Below are positions 25,788 to 36,940 of a DNA stretch of 64,000 bases, piece after piece. Within the stretch, counting starts at the first letter, position 1. Each line of letters opens with the position of its first letter. The translations under genes were made by a program, and so were the position numbers. The DNA comes from Liolophura sinensis. Its lineage: Eukaryota > Mollusca > Polyplacophora > Chitonida > Chitonidae. The DNA is taken from NCBI RefSeq assembly GCF_032854445.1, contig NC_088300.1, positions 69,664,984-69,728,983 of the forward strand. Reading direction: 5' to 3'. Below the pieces are notes generated by a model. The model ran no database searches and had not been told where the DNA came from. It saw nothing but the letters and a program-made list of their open reading frames with translations.

Positions 25788-26283
25788 TTACACCGCCGGT
25801 CAATCACTGCAACCTGGATTCTAACAGGCATCCTTATTGCTTGATCAACGGTAATTGAACTGAACACACCACACAGCGGCCATAAAGCCGACGATGGCAC
25901 TACCTGTCACAGTGTATTTGAAACATATTTCTTCATTCGCACGCACAACCTAATGGACATATTAATATCGCTATGTAGTTTATTTTTATTATTCATTGAA
26001 GTCGTATGTTGTATGTCTGCAGAAACTTGCTTGCTCCTTTATGTATGTATGTTCACTTTTCAGACATACTTGCTAGCTCTCTAAATATCGACATATGGTG
26101 TATACAGGAAATGGGGACGATGACTTAGTCGTATTATTTAAAAACTAAACGGTCTTACTGGAACATGTAAAATTTCTAACACGAAAGTATAAATGAGGAT
26201 ATTCACCAGCAAAGCGAGTTTAATGAGTAAGTCATTTTTGTGGAAAGCAAATGATCCTAAGCGAACTTTATGTAAGGACACGT
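25788..26283. other. Spacer, nothing recognised
   Basis: About 500 bp of AT-rich DNA with no repeat or coding signature. Confidence 0.4.
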
Positions 26284-26380
26284 GAACCGAGTTACGAGCG
26301 CTTCAACCGCTTTTTGCAGCCGGTTCCCATAAACCGAGTTACAAGCCCTTCAACCGCTCGTTGCAACAGGTTCCCAGAAA
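26284..26380. repeat. 47-bp tandem duplication
   Basis: ACCGAGTTAC, CTTCAACCGCT and GGTTCCCA occur at 26286 and again at 26333, a 47-bp period with several mismatches. Confidence 0.75.
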
Positions 26381-26557
26381 GCTTCGGCGTTGGGACATAA
26401 GCGAATTTTCTCTGTCCGACCTAAGTATTACAAAGTTTACTTTATTGTGTATAGATAGTGTATACTTGCTTACGCATGTGAACGTGAAGCACTTTACACT
26501 GGGACGTACCGACAACCTGTCCGCCTTGTTAATATAACACCCATTAAAACATGATCC

Positions 26558-26560
<3 letters not shown>

Positions 26561-26593
<33 letters not shown>

Positions 26594-26600
26594 ATATATA
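26561..26600. repeat. (TA)n microsatellite
   Basis: About 15 uninterrupted TA units followed by a broken TCTATATATA stretch. Confidence 0.95.
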
Positions 26601-27460
26601 AGGACAAAAGCATTAATGGGACTGGTGACAAGTGTGGTGGAGATTGATGACAATGTGGATTGACAATAATCGCAACCATCGCCTTATCTCAGGATAAATT
26701 GGAAATTGTACACATGTATCACAGAGGCCGGCAAATGATGACATAAATACATGTTAATCTTATAGTGAAATTGAGAATGATCGAATGGCAAATAAGCTGA
26801 TCCCGCGCGAAAACAGAGTTTGGCCCTTAGGCCAATGTAGAGTGATTGTATCACACCCTGTGAGTAATAGTATCGTAAATACGATCAGCCATGACAAGTT
26901 TTGTCAGTGCCTGGCTGTCCCCACCAGCTCAATGCTTATCTTAAATGCCCAGATAAAACAACTTTAAGAATAGCAATTTTCCATCGCTCAATTATGACGT
27001 AATAAGTGCAAAATGCGAGAAATACGACTGTTTCATATGGCAAGCGGTAGAATGAAGCGTACAAGTTCTCGTCATGATTTAAATTTCCATTGGTTATGTA
27101 TACTAGTGTATAAAGATGCAAGCAACGTTAGACATGAAATACAAATTGTGTCAGGTGATTGGTAAGAGAGCGCCTGGGAATACAGAAAGGAACTCCCGGT
27201 AATGCATTCGTTGTTGGGTCTAAGATAGCATCAGCGTAATGGTGTCATTAGAAGAGGATTTCATCGAGATCTTGAAAGCAATACAAGGGGAGATAATCCG
27301 GTACGTGCCATTTGTACCCAAGTGTGGATAGCTTTATTTGGCTATAGTCAACACCGTTTTACAGTTATAACTAGCAGTTATCGATTTTGTTTGACTGTTT
27401 CATTGTATCCTATTTGTGTTTGTCTTTGAGAAACCTTTGCATGTAAATTCAAGTGCTGGA
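26601..27460. other. Intergenic, nothing recognised
   Basis: No coding or repeat signature until the family B element that follows. Confidence 0.4.
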
Positions 27461-27800
27461 GCGTCCGCAACGGGGACGGTAGGTCCAGGGTCAACCCTGG
27501 GTTGGGTCACACCTAAGACCTTAAGAGAGGAAGTTGTAACTTTCTCGCTTGGCGTTCAACATTAAGGGGATAGTGCAATGACTGGTTGACCCTTATCAGT
27601 GTAACGGCTCGGATGGGGCGCCTTACTTGCCTTCGGTAAGTCATCCCAGTGAAGCAGCACTAGATAAAAGAGCTTAGGAAATCCGTTCTGCAACAAGGAA
27701 GTACATTGCACGTACGTGTACTCCAAGGACACCTTCGTCGTCATGACTGAAAAATTGTTAAGTATGACGTTTAACCCTAAGCATTCACTCACTCACTCTT
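27461..27800 (+). repeat. SINE-like family B, near full length
   Basis: Starts with a GC-rich head containing CCAGGGTCAACCCTGG (B-box-like and palindromic). The body includes CTTGCCTTCGGTAAGTC and GTGAAGCAGCACTAGA, and it ends GAAAAATTGTTAAGTATGAC, then ACCCTAAGC and a CACT-rich tail. Matching landmarks in the same order occur at 61051-61361. The tRNA-like head plus microsatellite tail indicates a SINE. Copy boundaries at the left are approximate and no clear target-site duplication was found here. Confidence 0.8.
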
Positions 27801-28247
27801 GCAGGTTTGCTTTCTTGTGTCTTGAAAACAAAATCCACTTTTGTACGCTTTATGCAAAATATCTTTTGCAATAATTAGTATACTCTATTTGCTTTAAGTA
27901 ACGATGAAATTAAAGCGGTGTTGCTTTTGAAAACGTATTTTTTGGCAGAAATTTTTTTTTAAAAACTTAGCATTTCTAATCTCTTTGAAACCTACGTGAC
28001 TGAAGATGTGTTTCAGTGTACAATATAAGATTACGGCACGCAGAGTAAAACCAGAGCAATGAAGTCAGTGTGATAGTTGGCAAATGGTCATACTGAACCG
28101 TTCTCGTGTCAAATGTACTTCAGTTAGTGTTTTATTTTAACGCCGTACATAGATAATAGATAATACATAATAGATTTGCCTAATAATAGCAAATTACACC
28201 CGTCCTATCATCATGGATTAAGAAGAATTGTGCAAAAATCTACTGGT
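27801..28247. other. Spacer, nothing recognised
   Basis: AT-rich spacer between a family B and a family A element. It may hold old, unrecognisable repeats. Confidence 0.35.
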
Positions 28248-28260
28248 GTTATAATAATAG
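28248..28260. repeat. Left target-site duplication of the SINE
   Basis: GTTATAATAATAG, matched exactly at 28473-28485 on the other side of the element. Confidence 0.9.
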
Positions 28261-28472
28261 TATTTATTTATTTATTTATTGGACTGGTGTTTTACGCCGT
28301 ACTCAAGAATATTTCACTTATACGACGGAGGCCAGCATTATGGTGGGAGGAAATCGGACAGAGTCCGGGGGAAACCCACGAGCATCCGCAGTTTGCTGCA
28401 TGACCTTCCCACGTACGGCCGGAGAGGAAGCCAGCATGAGCTGGACTTGAACTCACAGCGACGGAGGCCCCT
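28261..28472 (-). mobile_element. SINE family A insertion with perfect target-site duplication
   Basis: Minus-oriented copy: a (TTTA)n tail at 28261-28280, the conserved tail domain, the body, and a B-box region (GTGAGTTCAAGTCCAGC on the minus strand). Most of the A-box half of the tRNA head is missing: the sequence jumps from the B-box side straight to the GGAGGCCCC end. The element is bounded by GTTATAATAATAG at 28248-28260 and again at 28473-28485, a 13-bp perfect duplication that marks target-primed integration. Mobilisation would have needed a LINE partner in trans; none is seen in the window. Confidence 0.92.
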
Positions 28473-28485
28473 GTTATAATAATAG
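28473..28485. repeat. Right target-site duplication of the SINE
   Basis: GTTATAATAATAG, identical to 28248-28260. Confidence 0.9.
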
Positions 28486-28536
28486 ATATTTATTAGATGT
28501 CTTGGTATATTTTAAAAAGATCTATTTACCAAATGA

Positions 28537-28735
28537 TTTGATTTATTTATTTTTTGTTTGGTGTTTTACGTCGAACTCATGAATATTTCCCTTAAACGAC
28601 GGCAGCCAGCATTATAGTGGGAGGAAACTGGACTGAAACCTACGACCATCCGCGACCACATTGGTGAGATGCTCTTGAGATGCTTTTGAGACGCTTTTAA
28701 GTCACTGTGTTGCGCTAGCATGCCACGGAGGCCCC
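28537..28735 (-). repeat. SINE family A, diverged second copy
   Basis: Lies only about 50 bp beyond the previous copy, in the same orientation. The tail (TTTACGTCGAACTCATGAA) and ATTATAGTGGGAGGAAAC are recognisable. The body is deleted and the head region contains a local triplication of a GAGATGCTTTT-like motif before GCCACGGAGGCCCC. It is clearly older than the neighbour. Confidence 0.8.
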
Positions 28736-28978
28736 GCAAAATGGTTTACATTTTTTGTTTAAAACTAAGAGATTTCCTGGCTTAATTCAAGAAGCAACAG
28801 TGATTCGTCGATGGAGACCATATTCCATGATAATCCTAACCACTTGGTATCTATGAAAAAGAAGAGTTAATTATAACAACTGTACACTCGTGTAGTATCC
28901 AGCCCATTCCTCTTGCTACCCATTTACAGGTACGCGGTATAATTAAATTCTACTTCCGCTGGTGTCAATTAACCCGTC

Positions 28979-29245
28979 ATGTCATTAACACAAACACCGT
29001 TTAACACAAAACAGCAGATCAAAGGAAGGGTTGATGCTATGCTTGCCCTCTATTCAGTCTCGATTAAGCAAAACCGTAGGCGATTTTTACGTCCCTTTAT
29101 CCAGGCTGATCCCGATGCAATAGGTATCATGGCTGAGCAAGTTTGCCAGGATAATTCTGCAGATTGGTTACTAAATATGCCAACATTAGCATCTAGATTG
29201 CGGGAAAGAAGCTATATAGAGAGATCCATCCCATCGGCTAGTTGA
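28979..29245 (+). CDS. Unrecognised 88-codon ORF
   Basis: Starts at ATG (MSLTQTPFNTKQQ) and ends at TGA. It has mixed charged and hydrophobic composition (for example RRRFLRPFIQADPD and ASRLRERSY) and fairly ordinary codon use, so it looks more protein-like than the other short frames. A CCATTTACAG acceptor-like site lies at 28920-28929, about 50 bp upstream. No domain, signal peptide or membrane segment is seen. It could be a chance ORF, a fragment of a decayed mobile element, or a lone exon. Confidence 0.15.
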   Translation: MSLTQTPFNTKQQIKGRVDAMLALYSVSIKQNRRRFLRPFIQADPDAIGIMAEQVCQDNSADWLLNMPTLASRLRERSYIERSIPSAS

Positions 29246-32200
29246 TTACATTTTTCTTTCAACTGCAGTTGTGTAATTGTACATAAGATATGTTTGCGCA
29301 TCAGACACTCTAACAATTCCCAGGCGCAATGTTTAATAATCAGGCTGAATTACTCAGCGTCCTACTTCTGACAATGTCTTCAAGCACATTGCCCGAGGAC
29401 AAGGGTAAAGCTGATTGGTTGTTCTCCTGAACTAGCTGAGCAGAAAAACTTTATCAGTTATATGCAAGAGTGCATTTTTTACCATAGTACTTAGCTTCCT
29501 TATCAGATCGCTATAATGTTATGCTTGTCCTGTTTTAGTGGCCGTCCCAAAGAGATTTCCAAAAGATTTTGGTGGTGGGATCTGTCAAGCCCATAAACGT
29601 ATACAAGCTAATTTCTTTATATTTGGACATGTAGGCTTCAAATTCATAAAAAGATAACATGGCATGGATAGACAGAATTAAACGATATCAGAAAATATGG
29701 CGCCTCCATTTTTGATAATTGTGTAAATTGTCTTTGAATGCGGATCTAACCAATGAAACAAAGGCCTGTGCGATTCACCTTTTAAAGTGATGAGCTTATT
29801 GTGTGAGTCCCCGCTAGAATTCCTTATACGGGGACGCAATATGGCCAGGTAAAGGGCTACGATTGTTTGTAATAATGGTGGCAAGACTTCGCCAGATGGA
29901 TTCAGTAAATCGTTGAGTTAGGCTTAGCAATTTGTGCGTAACTCTTCATTTGCAGTTCGGTGTGTTACCGGTAGCGGACGCCTGGGCTCAGCAGGCGTTA
30001 GCCTATCTCTTCCTGACGATGGACTGGCTCTACACACCGGTGGCATGTGTCTCCGGCTGATGTCCCCATGGTAACATAGGAACGCCTGACTCTCGACAAC
30101 GTAACTTGGGTTTGCTTATCAATAATCCACGACATCAGTAGTTAAAGCTCAGTAGTTAGCCCAGAAGCAATGGGCATGCTGAGTCTCAGGACAGACATTC
30201 TAATGCTGAATAGAGCATTAGGTGTGAAGTTTATAGCTGAGAACGGATTGGAAATTTATACAGTACTGTCACGTATAAATGGAAATAAATATACGTACAT
30301 GTACATTGCTTAAATATAACGAATATGCCACTCGTAACTATATGGAGTTTAAAGCTTACAATGGATTTGGGATTTATACCATATGTTTGAACACATGTAT
30401 AGATCTACCGAATTTAAGTGCTTTCCACTCACCACATGCAGCAAATATGTACAATTGTGAATGCCAGTGCTTGCCAAACAGATCTATATTAAACAGATTT
30501 GTTGAATTCCAGTGCTTGCCTCTCACCATATCAAACGTATCTGATATCAAAGTTCCTTCTCACATTTTTACTACGAAAATAAGAAATATAAAAAGAGCCA
30601 ATTATAGTCTTACCACATCGTTTTGCCAGCCAAAGGGTTTCTAATATAGTTGACGATCCGCTCCATAGTTGACCATCGAAATTCATCCTTCACATTCTAC
30701 CGGAAAACTCGTAATGAATTCGACTAGGAGCGGAAGCTTGAGAGTGGTTCAGGCACGGAGCTCCCGGCAGAGTTGGTGGGGTTTCCAGCGGATGTAGATT
30801 TAAGCATCCTGTATTGACCGGGTAGTTAGGGCCTGTACGACGGGTTGGGCGGGAGCTCGCAATCTGCGATAAAGCCGGTTGTGGTCCTTCATATAACGAC
30901 AACACCCCTCTGACCACCTTAACTCCACAGCCCCTAGCACCACCGCTAACTGTTATGTTTTAATCAGGTCCGTTTTCCGCGGCACTAATTCTGTCTTCGT
31001 CTTTTTTAGTAATCACGACAACCAGCATTTGGCGTATGCCTTGATAACGCCTATCATAGACCAAGGTGCCGTGGCGCCATGCCACACGCTGGTGCCACAC
31101 TGTACTCAAATCCGCAATCAATAACAACGACAGTAAACGAAACAGGGTTTATGCAACATTTGGACTTGTCTCGGGTTACACTACACTTGCAGCTGTGAAT
31201 GTTCATTAACTAGCCGACAAGACCATTCTGTTGAACACCTTATAAGCTACCTGTTACTTGCCAGCCTCGCTGATCACATTTCGTGACGACTGTAAAGTCC
31301 AACTGTCTGCCGCTCTTTCAGGGCGATTCGTTCATTACAGGCTGATATCTATATCTTCTTCATGAACTAGCCACTCTTTACATTATTTTATGTCTGGTTG
31401 TCATAAACTACACAAATAAGCAATGAAACTGGAAAACCAAACTCCACATGAAGCGAGAGGATACTAGCGCTCTGCCGTCGATCCCGTGGGTATACAGAGA
31501 ATTTAAGAGCCCCGGTTAGAGTGGGGTCGGGAGAATGCCATTAGGACAGTGTGTTATTACATTTTTATGGCTGCAATAAATAGGGTTTGTGTACAAGCGT
31601 GGATCGATTTGACCACCATAATACCTAGTTTCATGACAGAGATCTAAACTGAGGCTCCACAAACTTCATAATATCGTATCCATTTCTCTCTGGAAATCAA
31701 AAAGGAGAAATGTCTCAGAATTCAAACTGTTGACTTTTTATTGCTAAAGACTTGTTTGTTTACGTACAAAATCCCGTTTGTCAACAAAAAATTACAACCA
31801 TCACATACATTTGACATAGAGGCAATCACAATGGATTGTTACTTCAATGTGTCTATTTCGAATCCACGCCTACATGAACAAAAATTCATATTACCCAACA
31901 GAATTATAAACAAAACTCTCTGGCAAACTTCAAGGATAACAGAATCCTTTACAGACTTTAAAGACTTTACTAGATATGTATCACAGTTTCAAATACAGTT
32001 CGTACCAACATTCCGATATACATCAAAATAACTTCATGAGAAGAGATACCAACCTAGACCTTCTGTTAAGAATTCGTCATTAACGTCTAGGTACTGGTCA
32101 GCACTGCTGTTTTTCTGGAAATTTAGGTGTATAAGGTGTTTTGCTTTTCGTGTGTATTGGGTAATTGTTGTGCATTCATTCTTTCTGCGCGGGGACAAGG

Positions 32201-34464
32201 GGATCAGAATCCAGCATGGTTACCAAGCACAAGTTGAGATTATTCCCCACTTCCCAGCGGGATAACATCTAATTGATCAACCTCTGCTTTTGAGCGTAAT
32301 ATTAATTTGAGACCTCTCACAGGACCACCCTTTTACTGCATGTTGCATTCTGCTGTGGATGTTACAAATAATTAAGTTTCGTTCTGGCAATCCACCCTTT
32401 AGTGGTTCAGGGTATTTGGGATGCGCGCTATATATATACGGTGCCGAGATTGCAGTGCCACTCACATGTCATCGATGCGAAAATGTTCAAATGTCTACCG
32501 GTGAAAGCAAACGTTTGGGGAATTGAGCATGTGTGGTCAGCTGTGGCCCAACTGCACATCTGACGTCCGATAATTGTGTTGTGTTCCGATAAATGGAGAC
32601 AGCTTCAGCTCCATGGATCATGTCATGGGCCCGGTCATTGAGAGTCTCAAGCTACGACGGGCCAGAGACTGTCAGGGGGTTATGTAACACGCTGTCGTCC
32701 ACAGCCAACGTTCGTAGAAGATATAATTACTGGAGTTGAGTCGGTTCGCATCACTGAGAACAATACATAATCTGATTCAATCCCTAATGTACGCACTATT
32801 ATTGATTGTAAGAATTTGGTGGACGCCCCTTGTAAGCCTGTATGATCCTAATAGGCTGGCGAAATCTTGCAACTAGCCACACATGATGCATCCTTATTCA
32901 TTAAGTTTTGACACCTCCGCGTTGGCCCACGAGAGGCTGCTACAGGCTTTTCCTCAATATATAGCATTAGACATATGCTAGATATGATTTGAGGAGGCAT
33001 CCCTTATAAATGCCAATTGGTTTCTGGATAACCTATTAAGGATGGTTGTGAGCAGTGAAGAATTGCTCTAATTATGGCTACAAGTATCGAGATTCATTCT
33101 GGACGACACTGACAAGACAGCAACTCGCCTAAAATAAAACACAGCTCTTATAATTCATTTCTTGGCAGCCTAATATCAATTATGAGAGTTTTGCACTCAT
33201 CATAAGAAAAACAAAACACCGATTCATCGACAATAAAACTTACTGTACCAGTGTGCACAGTTCGGTCAGGTCATATACAGATAAATGTCACCGCCCCGTA
33301 CAGTTAAATAAACACTGGCATATGTTGTGCACAATCTCGCACACTGTCGGTTTGGCAACATCAAAATTATCTTTCAATATTTATTTGATAAACTTTCAAT
33401 TTTATCATTCTCTGGTTTGTACGTGTGTTTTATTGTAACTATATAATGAATAAAACGTAAAAAGAAACGCTTTATATCCTTGTAGATTGTAGCTATGTGT
33501 ATCGAGCCTCGGTTTGGTTTCCCCGAGAATTGCACTCTTCTACCCTCTTTCCATTAATCTCGTCCTTGGTCTTATTTAGACTGTACCAGCATGCACGGAG
33601 CGTTGACCTTCGCCCAACACGGGTTAATCAACCAATCTGCTTAAATTTGAAACATTTTTCTTCATCATGGTTTGTCATTTGACTTCACGATTAACCTTGC
33701 GTAGACAATCACAGTCTTGGTATGTCATTTTATTAAACGTTGCTCCTGCATTGGCAGATAAAGCTGACAAAGGAAGTCTTCCCACAATTAACATTGGCAC
33801 GGCTCGTGGGGCTACCAGATATCTACACCCACACACGCAATTTGTTCTGATAGCTTATTATTCCACCTCTCGCTCACCCTAGGTTTTCCAGCATTTTCGC
33901 ACTGAATTATCCCCAAGAACAATATGTTGAGCTGAATCGCGAGGCAACCAACAGTAGCGGAGGGGGGATCAAAGATTCCAGCTCGATATTGCGTCAATAC
34001 CTATAACGCCGTCTGAAATGTGCCGCAGTTGGCTGGTATCTGTTACAGCAAACGCGGGCCATCCCTGCCGCCATGCCAGCTCGTTAGGCGTTCTAATGAC
34101 TGTACTGCTTCTTTTTGGTCCGACCCTTAATTTCTCAATGAGTAATCCATCAAGGTTCACTTACACGTTATCACGTGTCAAAGAGGATCTAACCAGATTG
34201 CAGTATTCGCCGGTGGTTTGCTTCACCTGTCAGTGAAGATTTTCTCCTAAAACAAGCGTCCACTGAATGGCAGGGTGTCAACCGGAGGAGGAATTTTCTG
34301 TTTTCCAAAATAAGTAGTTGGAGTTGTGATACATAATGAGGGCAATCAACTAAATCTGAGAGCATTTTGTTTCTGTCGCATTTCAATATAAGTCTTAACA
34401 AGTCACAAATCATACACACACCAGTCAATCAGTTTAATTATTTTACTAATTTTATCCTGCTTAG
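29246..34464. other. Long intergenic stretch without a recognised gene
   Basis: About 5 kb. The longest frame (30279-30644 plus, 121 codons) is AT-driven and featureless, with a partly repeated CAGTGCTTGCC motif near 30467 and 30511. No SINE or array recognised. Composition is mixed, with GC-richer spots near 30730-30880 and 33960-34080. Confidence 0.4.
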
Positions 34465-34960
34465 AAATTCACCTGTTCACACATGCAAAATAACTCAGAT
34501 GTTTCCACACCCTAAATAAGAATTTCCATGTTCCCACACCTTAAATGAGAATTCACGTGTTCCCACATTCTAAATGTCAATTCACATCTCGTTATGACCC
34601 AGGAGTCTCTCACCAATGCGGTCGCAGTGAGTTCAAGTCCAGCTCATGCTTGCTTCCTCCCCGGCCGTAAGTGGGAAGGTCTGCCAGCAACCTGCGGATG
34701 GTCGTGGGTTTCCCCCGGGCTGTGCCCGGTTTCCACCCACCATAATGCTGGCCGCCGTTGTATAAGTGAAATATTCTTGAGTACGGCGTAAAACACCAAT
34801 CAAATAAAATAAATAAATAAATCAATTCACATCTTGCCACACCCTAAATGAGAATTCACATGTTCCCACATCCTAAATGTCAATTCACATCTCCCCACAT
34901 CCTAAATGTCAATTCACATCTCCCCACATCCTAAATGAGAATTCACATGTGCACGCGGTA
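34465..34960. repeat. 29-bp minisatellite, interrupted by a SINE
   Basis: The unit is CCCACATCCTAAATGTCAAT plus TCACATCTC (29 bp). About four units precede a family A SINE and about four follow it. Variants alternate between AATGAGAATTCACATGTT and AATGTCAATTCACATCTC. The array is the older structure, because the SINE lies inside it. Confidence 0.88.
34590..34821 (+). mobile_element. SINE family A inside the 29-bp array, 5' truncated
   Basis: Plus orientation. It starts within the tRNA-like head (upstream of the intact B box GTGAGTTCAAGTCC), has the full body (CCGGCCGTAAGTGGGAAG, GTGGGTTTCCCCCGGGC), the tail (ATAATGCTGGCCGCCGTTG, GAAATATTCTTGAGTACGG) and ends in AATCAAATAAAATAAATAAA. TCAATTCACATCT occurs at both ends (34577-34589, 34822-34834). 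Because that string is also part of the host array, it is compatible with a target-site duplication but does not prove one. Confidence 0.9.
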
Positions 34961-36564
34961 ATAAGAACTCGTAATTAATGCATCACGTTCAAGAGTGTTT
35001 GCGTCAGGTTCCATCATGGTGGGGCATAACACACATTATTAGATATGTGTATGCATCTCCTTCGCGTATCTTTTTTTTAAAAAACAATTTATCGTTAGAA
35101 CAGAATCACAAATGAGCATTTACCAGCATGTAAAGATGTGATGTGACCACGCTGCAATCATGGTGTGGTCAGCCATTATAAAATAACATAAAATTCGTAA
35201 GATCAATTTGTACACCGTGCACTCTCATTTCACACGTCAAAAAAGTGAATATGTCCATAAGATTTGTTAAAAGGATCTGACCACTAAATCTCTGCAGAAA
35301 AAGTTCACAGATATTCTAGAGATAAGTTAATAAGCCGAGTGTTAACTACGATGTGAAACCAGAAACACAGAATACAGGGCGAAAGAAGGATCTGGCAAAG
35401 CTGCATGGCGATTTTCGAATAATCTCATTTGGCGGATCACTCTTAACCTCAAAAATTATTTCTTTCAAATGATTGACGACGGTCAGTTTCCTGGTCGAGG
35501 GGAGCCGGAAAGCCTAGTCAAGTTGGCAGTTGAAAAGCATCTGACGGAGTTTCGCACATTTTGCGTACAGATCATCAGCGATTTATGTGTATGTTATATG
35601 GGTGGGAAGCAAGGCATCTCTAGCGAACTTCATGTTACACCGACTTCAAGGGCTGCCGGTGACTAATTGCTGACTGAAAACGGTAGAATCAAGGGAGTTT
35701 GAACAATTCCTTCCTCGAACGTTGGACATTTGGGATTGCAAACCTATTTCACAGAACTACTGTTATGTCATAGCTGTATGGACAAATTGAATCCTTATAC
35801 AATATAACATTTGTTCCCACTAAATTTGAATCCTTTGCCCGACATCTCTTGAACTTAGATTCAACTGCACTTTCAAACGTGCCATTTCATAACATGTTTG
35901 GGCTCTCTTTCAGTTTGGAAAACTCGATGGTTTAACAATAATTTTGTCCATTGCGAAATAATTTGATACAATGATATTTAAATCTATCTTGAAATAGCTT
36001 TTAGTCACTTTTCGATATTTCATTATGTATATAAACGAAATATATAAGTGACCGTTTGGTTATGCAAGGTTTCTGAAATTTGCCACTTCAGGGGATACCC
36101 AAGGGAAGTTTTCCATTACCGAGCACTTACCTTAACAGTAACTGTAAAACGTGTTATATAATAAAATATTTGAGTCAATAAAACTCGTCTTGTGAATGAC
36201 GAAGTTGTTTACTTACCATACGTCAACATGTTGATCCTCAGCATCTGTCTTGACCTAATGACTCTGACGTGATTATGATGTTTTTGTCGGATGCTGTCAA
36301 ATGACTGCGCACGATTCTCAGACGTCAGCCTGTGTGAAGACATTTTAAAAACGTGTAATCACTGCGGAGTTTAATTATCACAATCAGGAGACTAAACAGA
36401 TACATGTTTGTGGAATTTTACAATAGATCTACATTGTTCTTGCTTTAATGTCACGTCCTTGATCTCTACTCTATTTAGACACATACATTGCATATTCTCG
36501 TCTGTTATTTTGGGTATTTTGTCGACGCTTCTTTTCCAGTGACTAACATGACTTACAGGGCACC
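34961..36564. other. Intergenic, nothing recognised
   Basis: AT-rich. A 65-codon frame at 35469-35666 (plus) is featureless. Confidence 0.4.
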
Positions 36565-36650
36565 CGGTAGCCGACGTGTTTAATGGCTCTTACCGGAAGA
36601 TCATTAACTCTGAACGTTTGAAGTCGCGGGTTCGAATTAAGTTCTAGCTG
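36565..36650 (+). repeat. tRNA-like head of a decayed SINE
   Basis: TAGCCGACGTGTTTAATGGC (A-box region) followed at a tRNA-like distance by GTCGCGGGTTCGAATTAAG (B box). The expected cloverleaf pairing is not present, so this is a retroposon relic and not a functional tRNA gene. Confidence 0.45.
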
Positions 36651-36812
36651 ATTCAGTTGTGTATGTACATATACGCCAGGAAGTTTTTTTCGCAAGAACT
36701 TCATTGACGTCACAGAAAGTAGGAAAAAGTATGTATGTTTGAGAATTTTACCTGAACTGTCAAGAATATGGCGTTAAGAACCAAATCAAAAAGAATAAAT
36801 ATGTCCTCGTTC

Positions 36813-36940
36813 ATCCTCTCTGGTCGTACATGGAAAGGTCTGCCGGATTCTGCTCGGTTTCCTTCCACCTTAATGCTGGCCACCGTGGAGTTAGTGTAAG
36901 AATTTTGAGTACAGCGTAAAACTCCAATCAGCTGAGATAG
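36813..36940 (+). repeat. SINE family A, decayed body and tail
   Basis: CTCTGGTCGTACATGGAAAG, CTCGGTTTCCTTCCACC, TTAATGCTGGCCACCGTGG and TTTTGAGTACAGCGTAAAAC are in family order in plus orientation, with many substitutions and a central deletion. Confidence 0.75.

Noticed and set aside
28176-28479. Frames of 66-75 codons
   Set aside because: Translation of the SINE at 28261-28472.
30279-30644. 121-codon open frame
   Set aside because: AT-driven, Asn/Ile/Thr/Cys-rich with no domain and no coding-type codon bias.
36565-36650. tRNA gene with A and B boxes
   Set aside because: The cloverleaf stems do not pair and the B box is degraded at its 3' end. Kept as a retroposon relic only.
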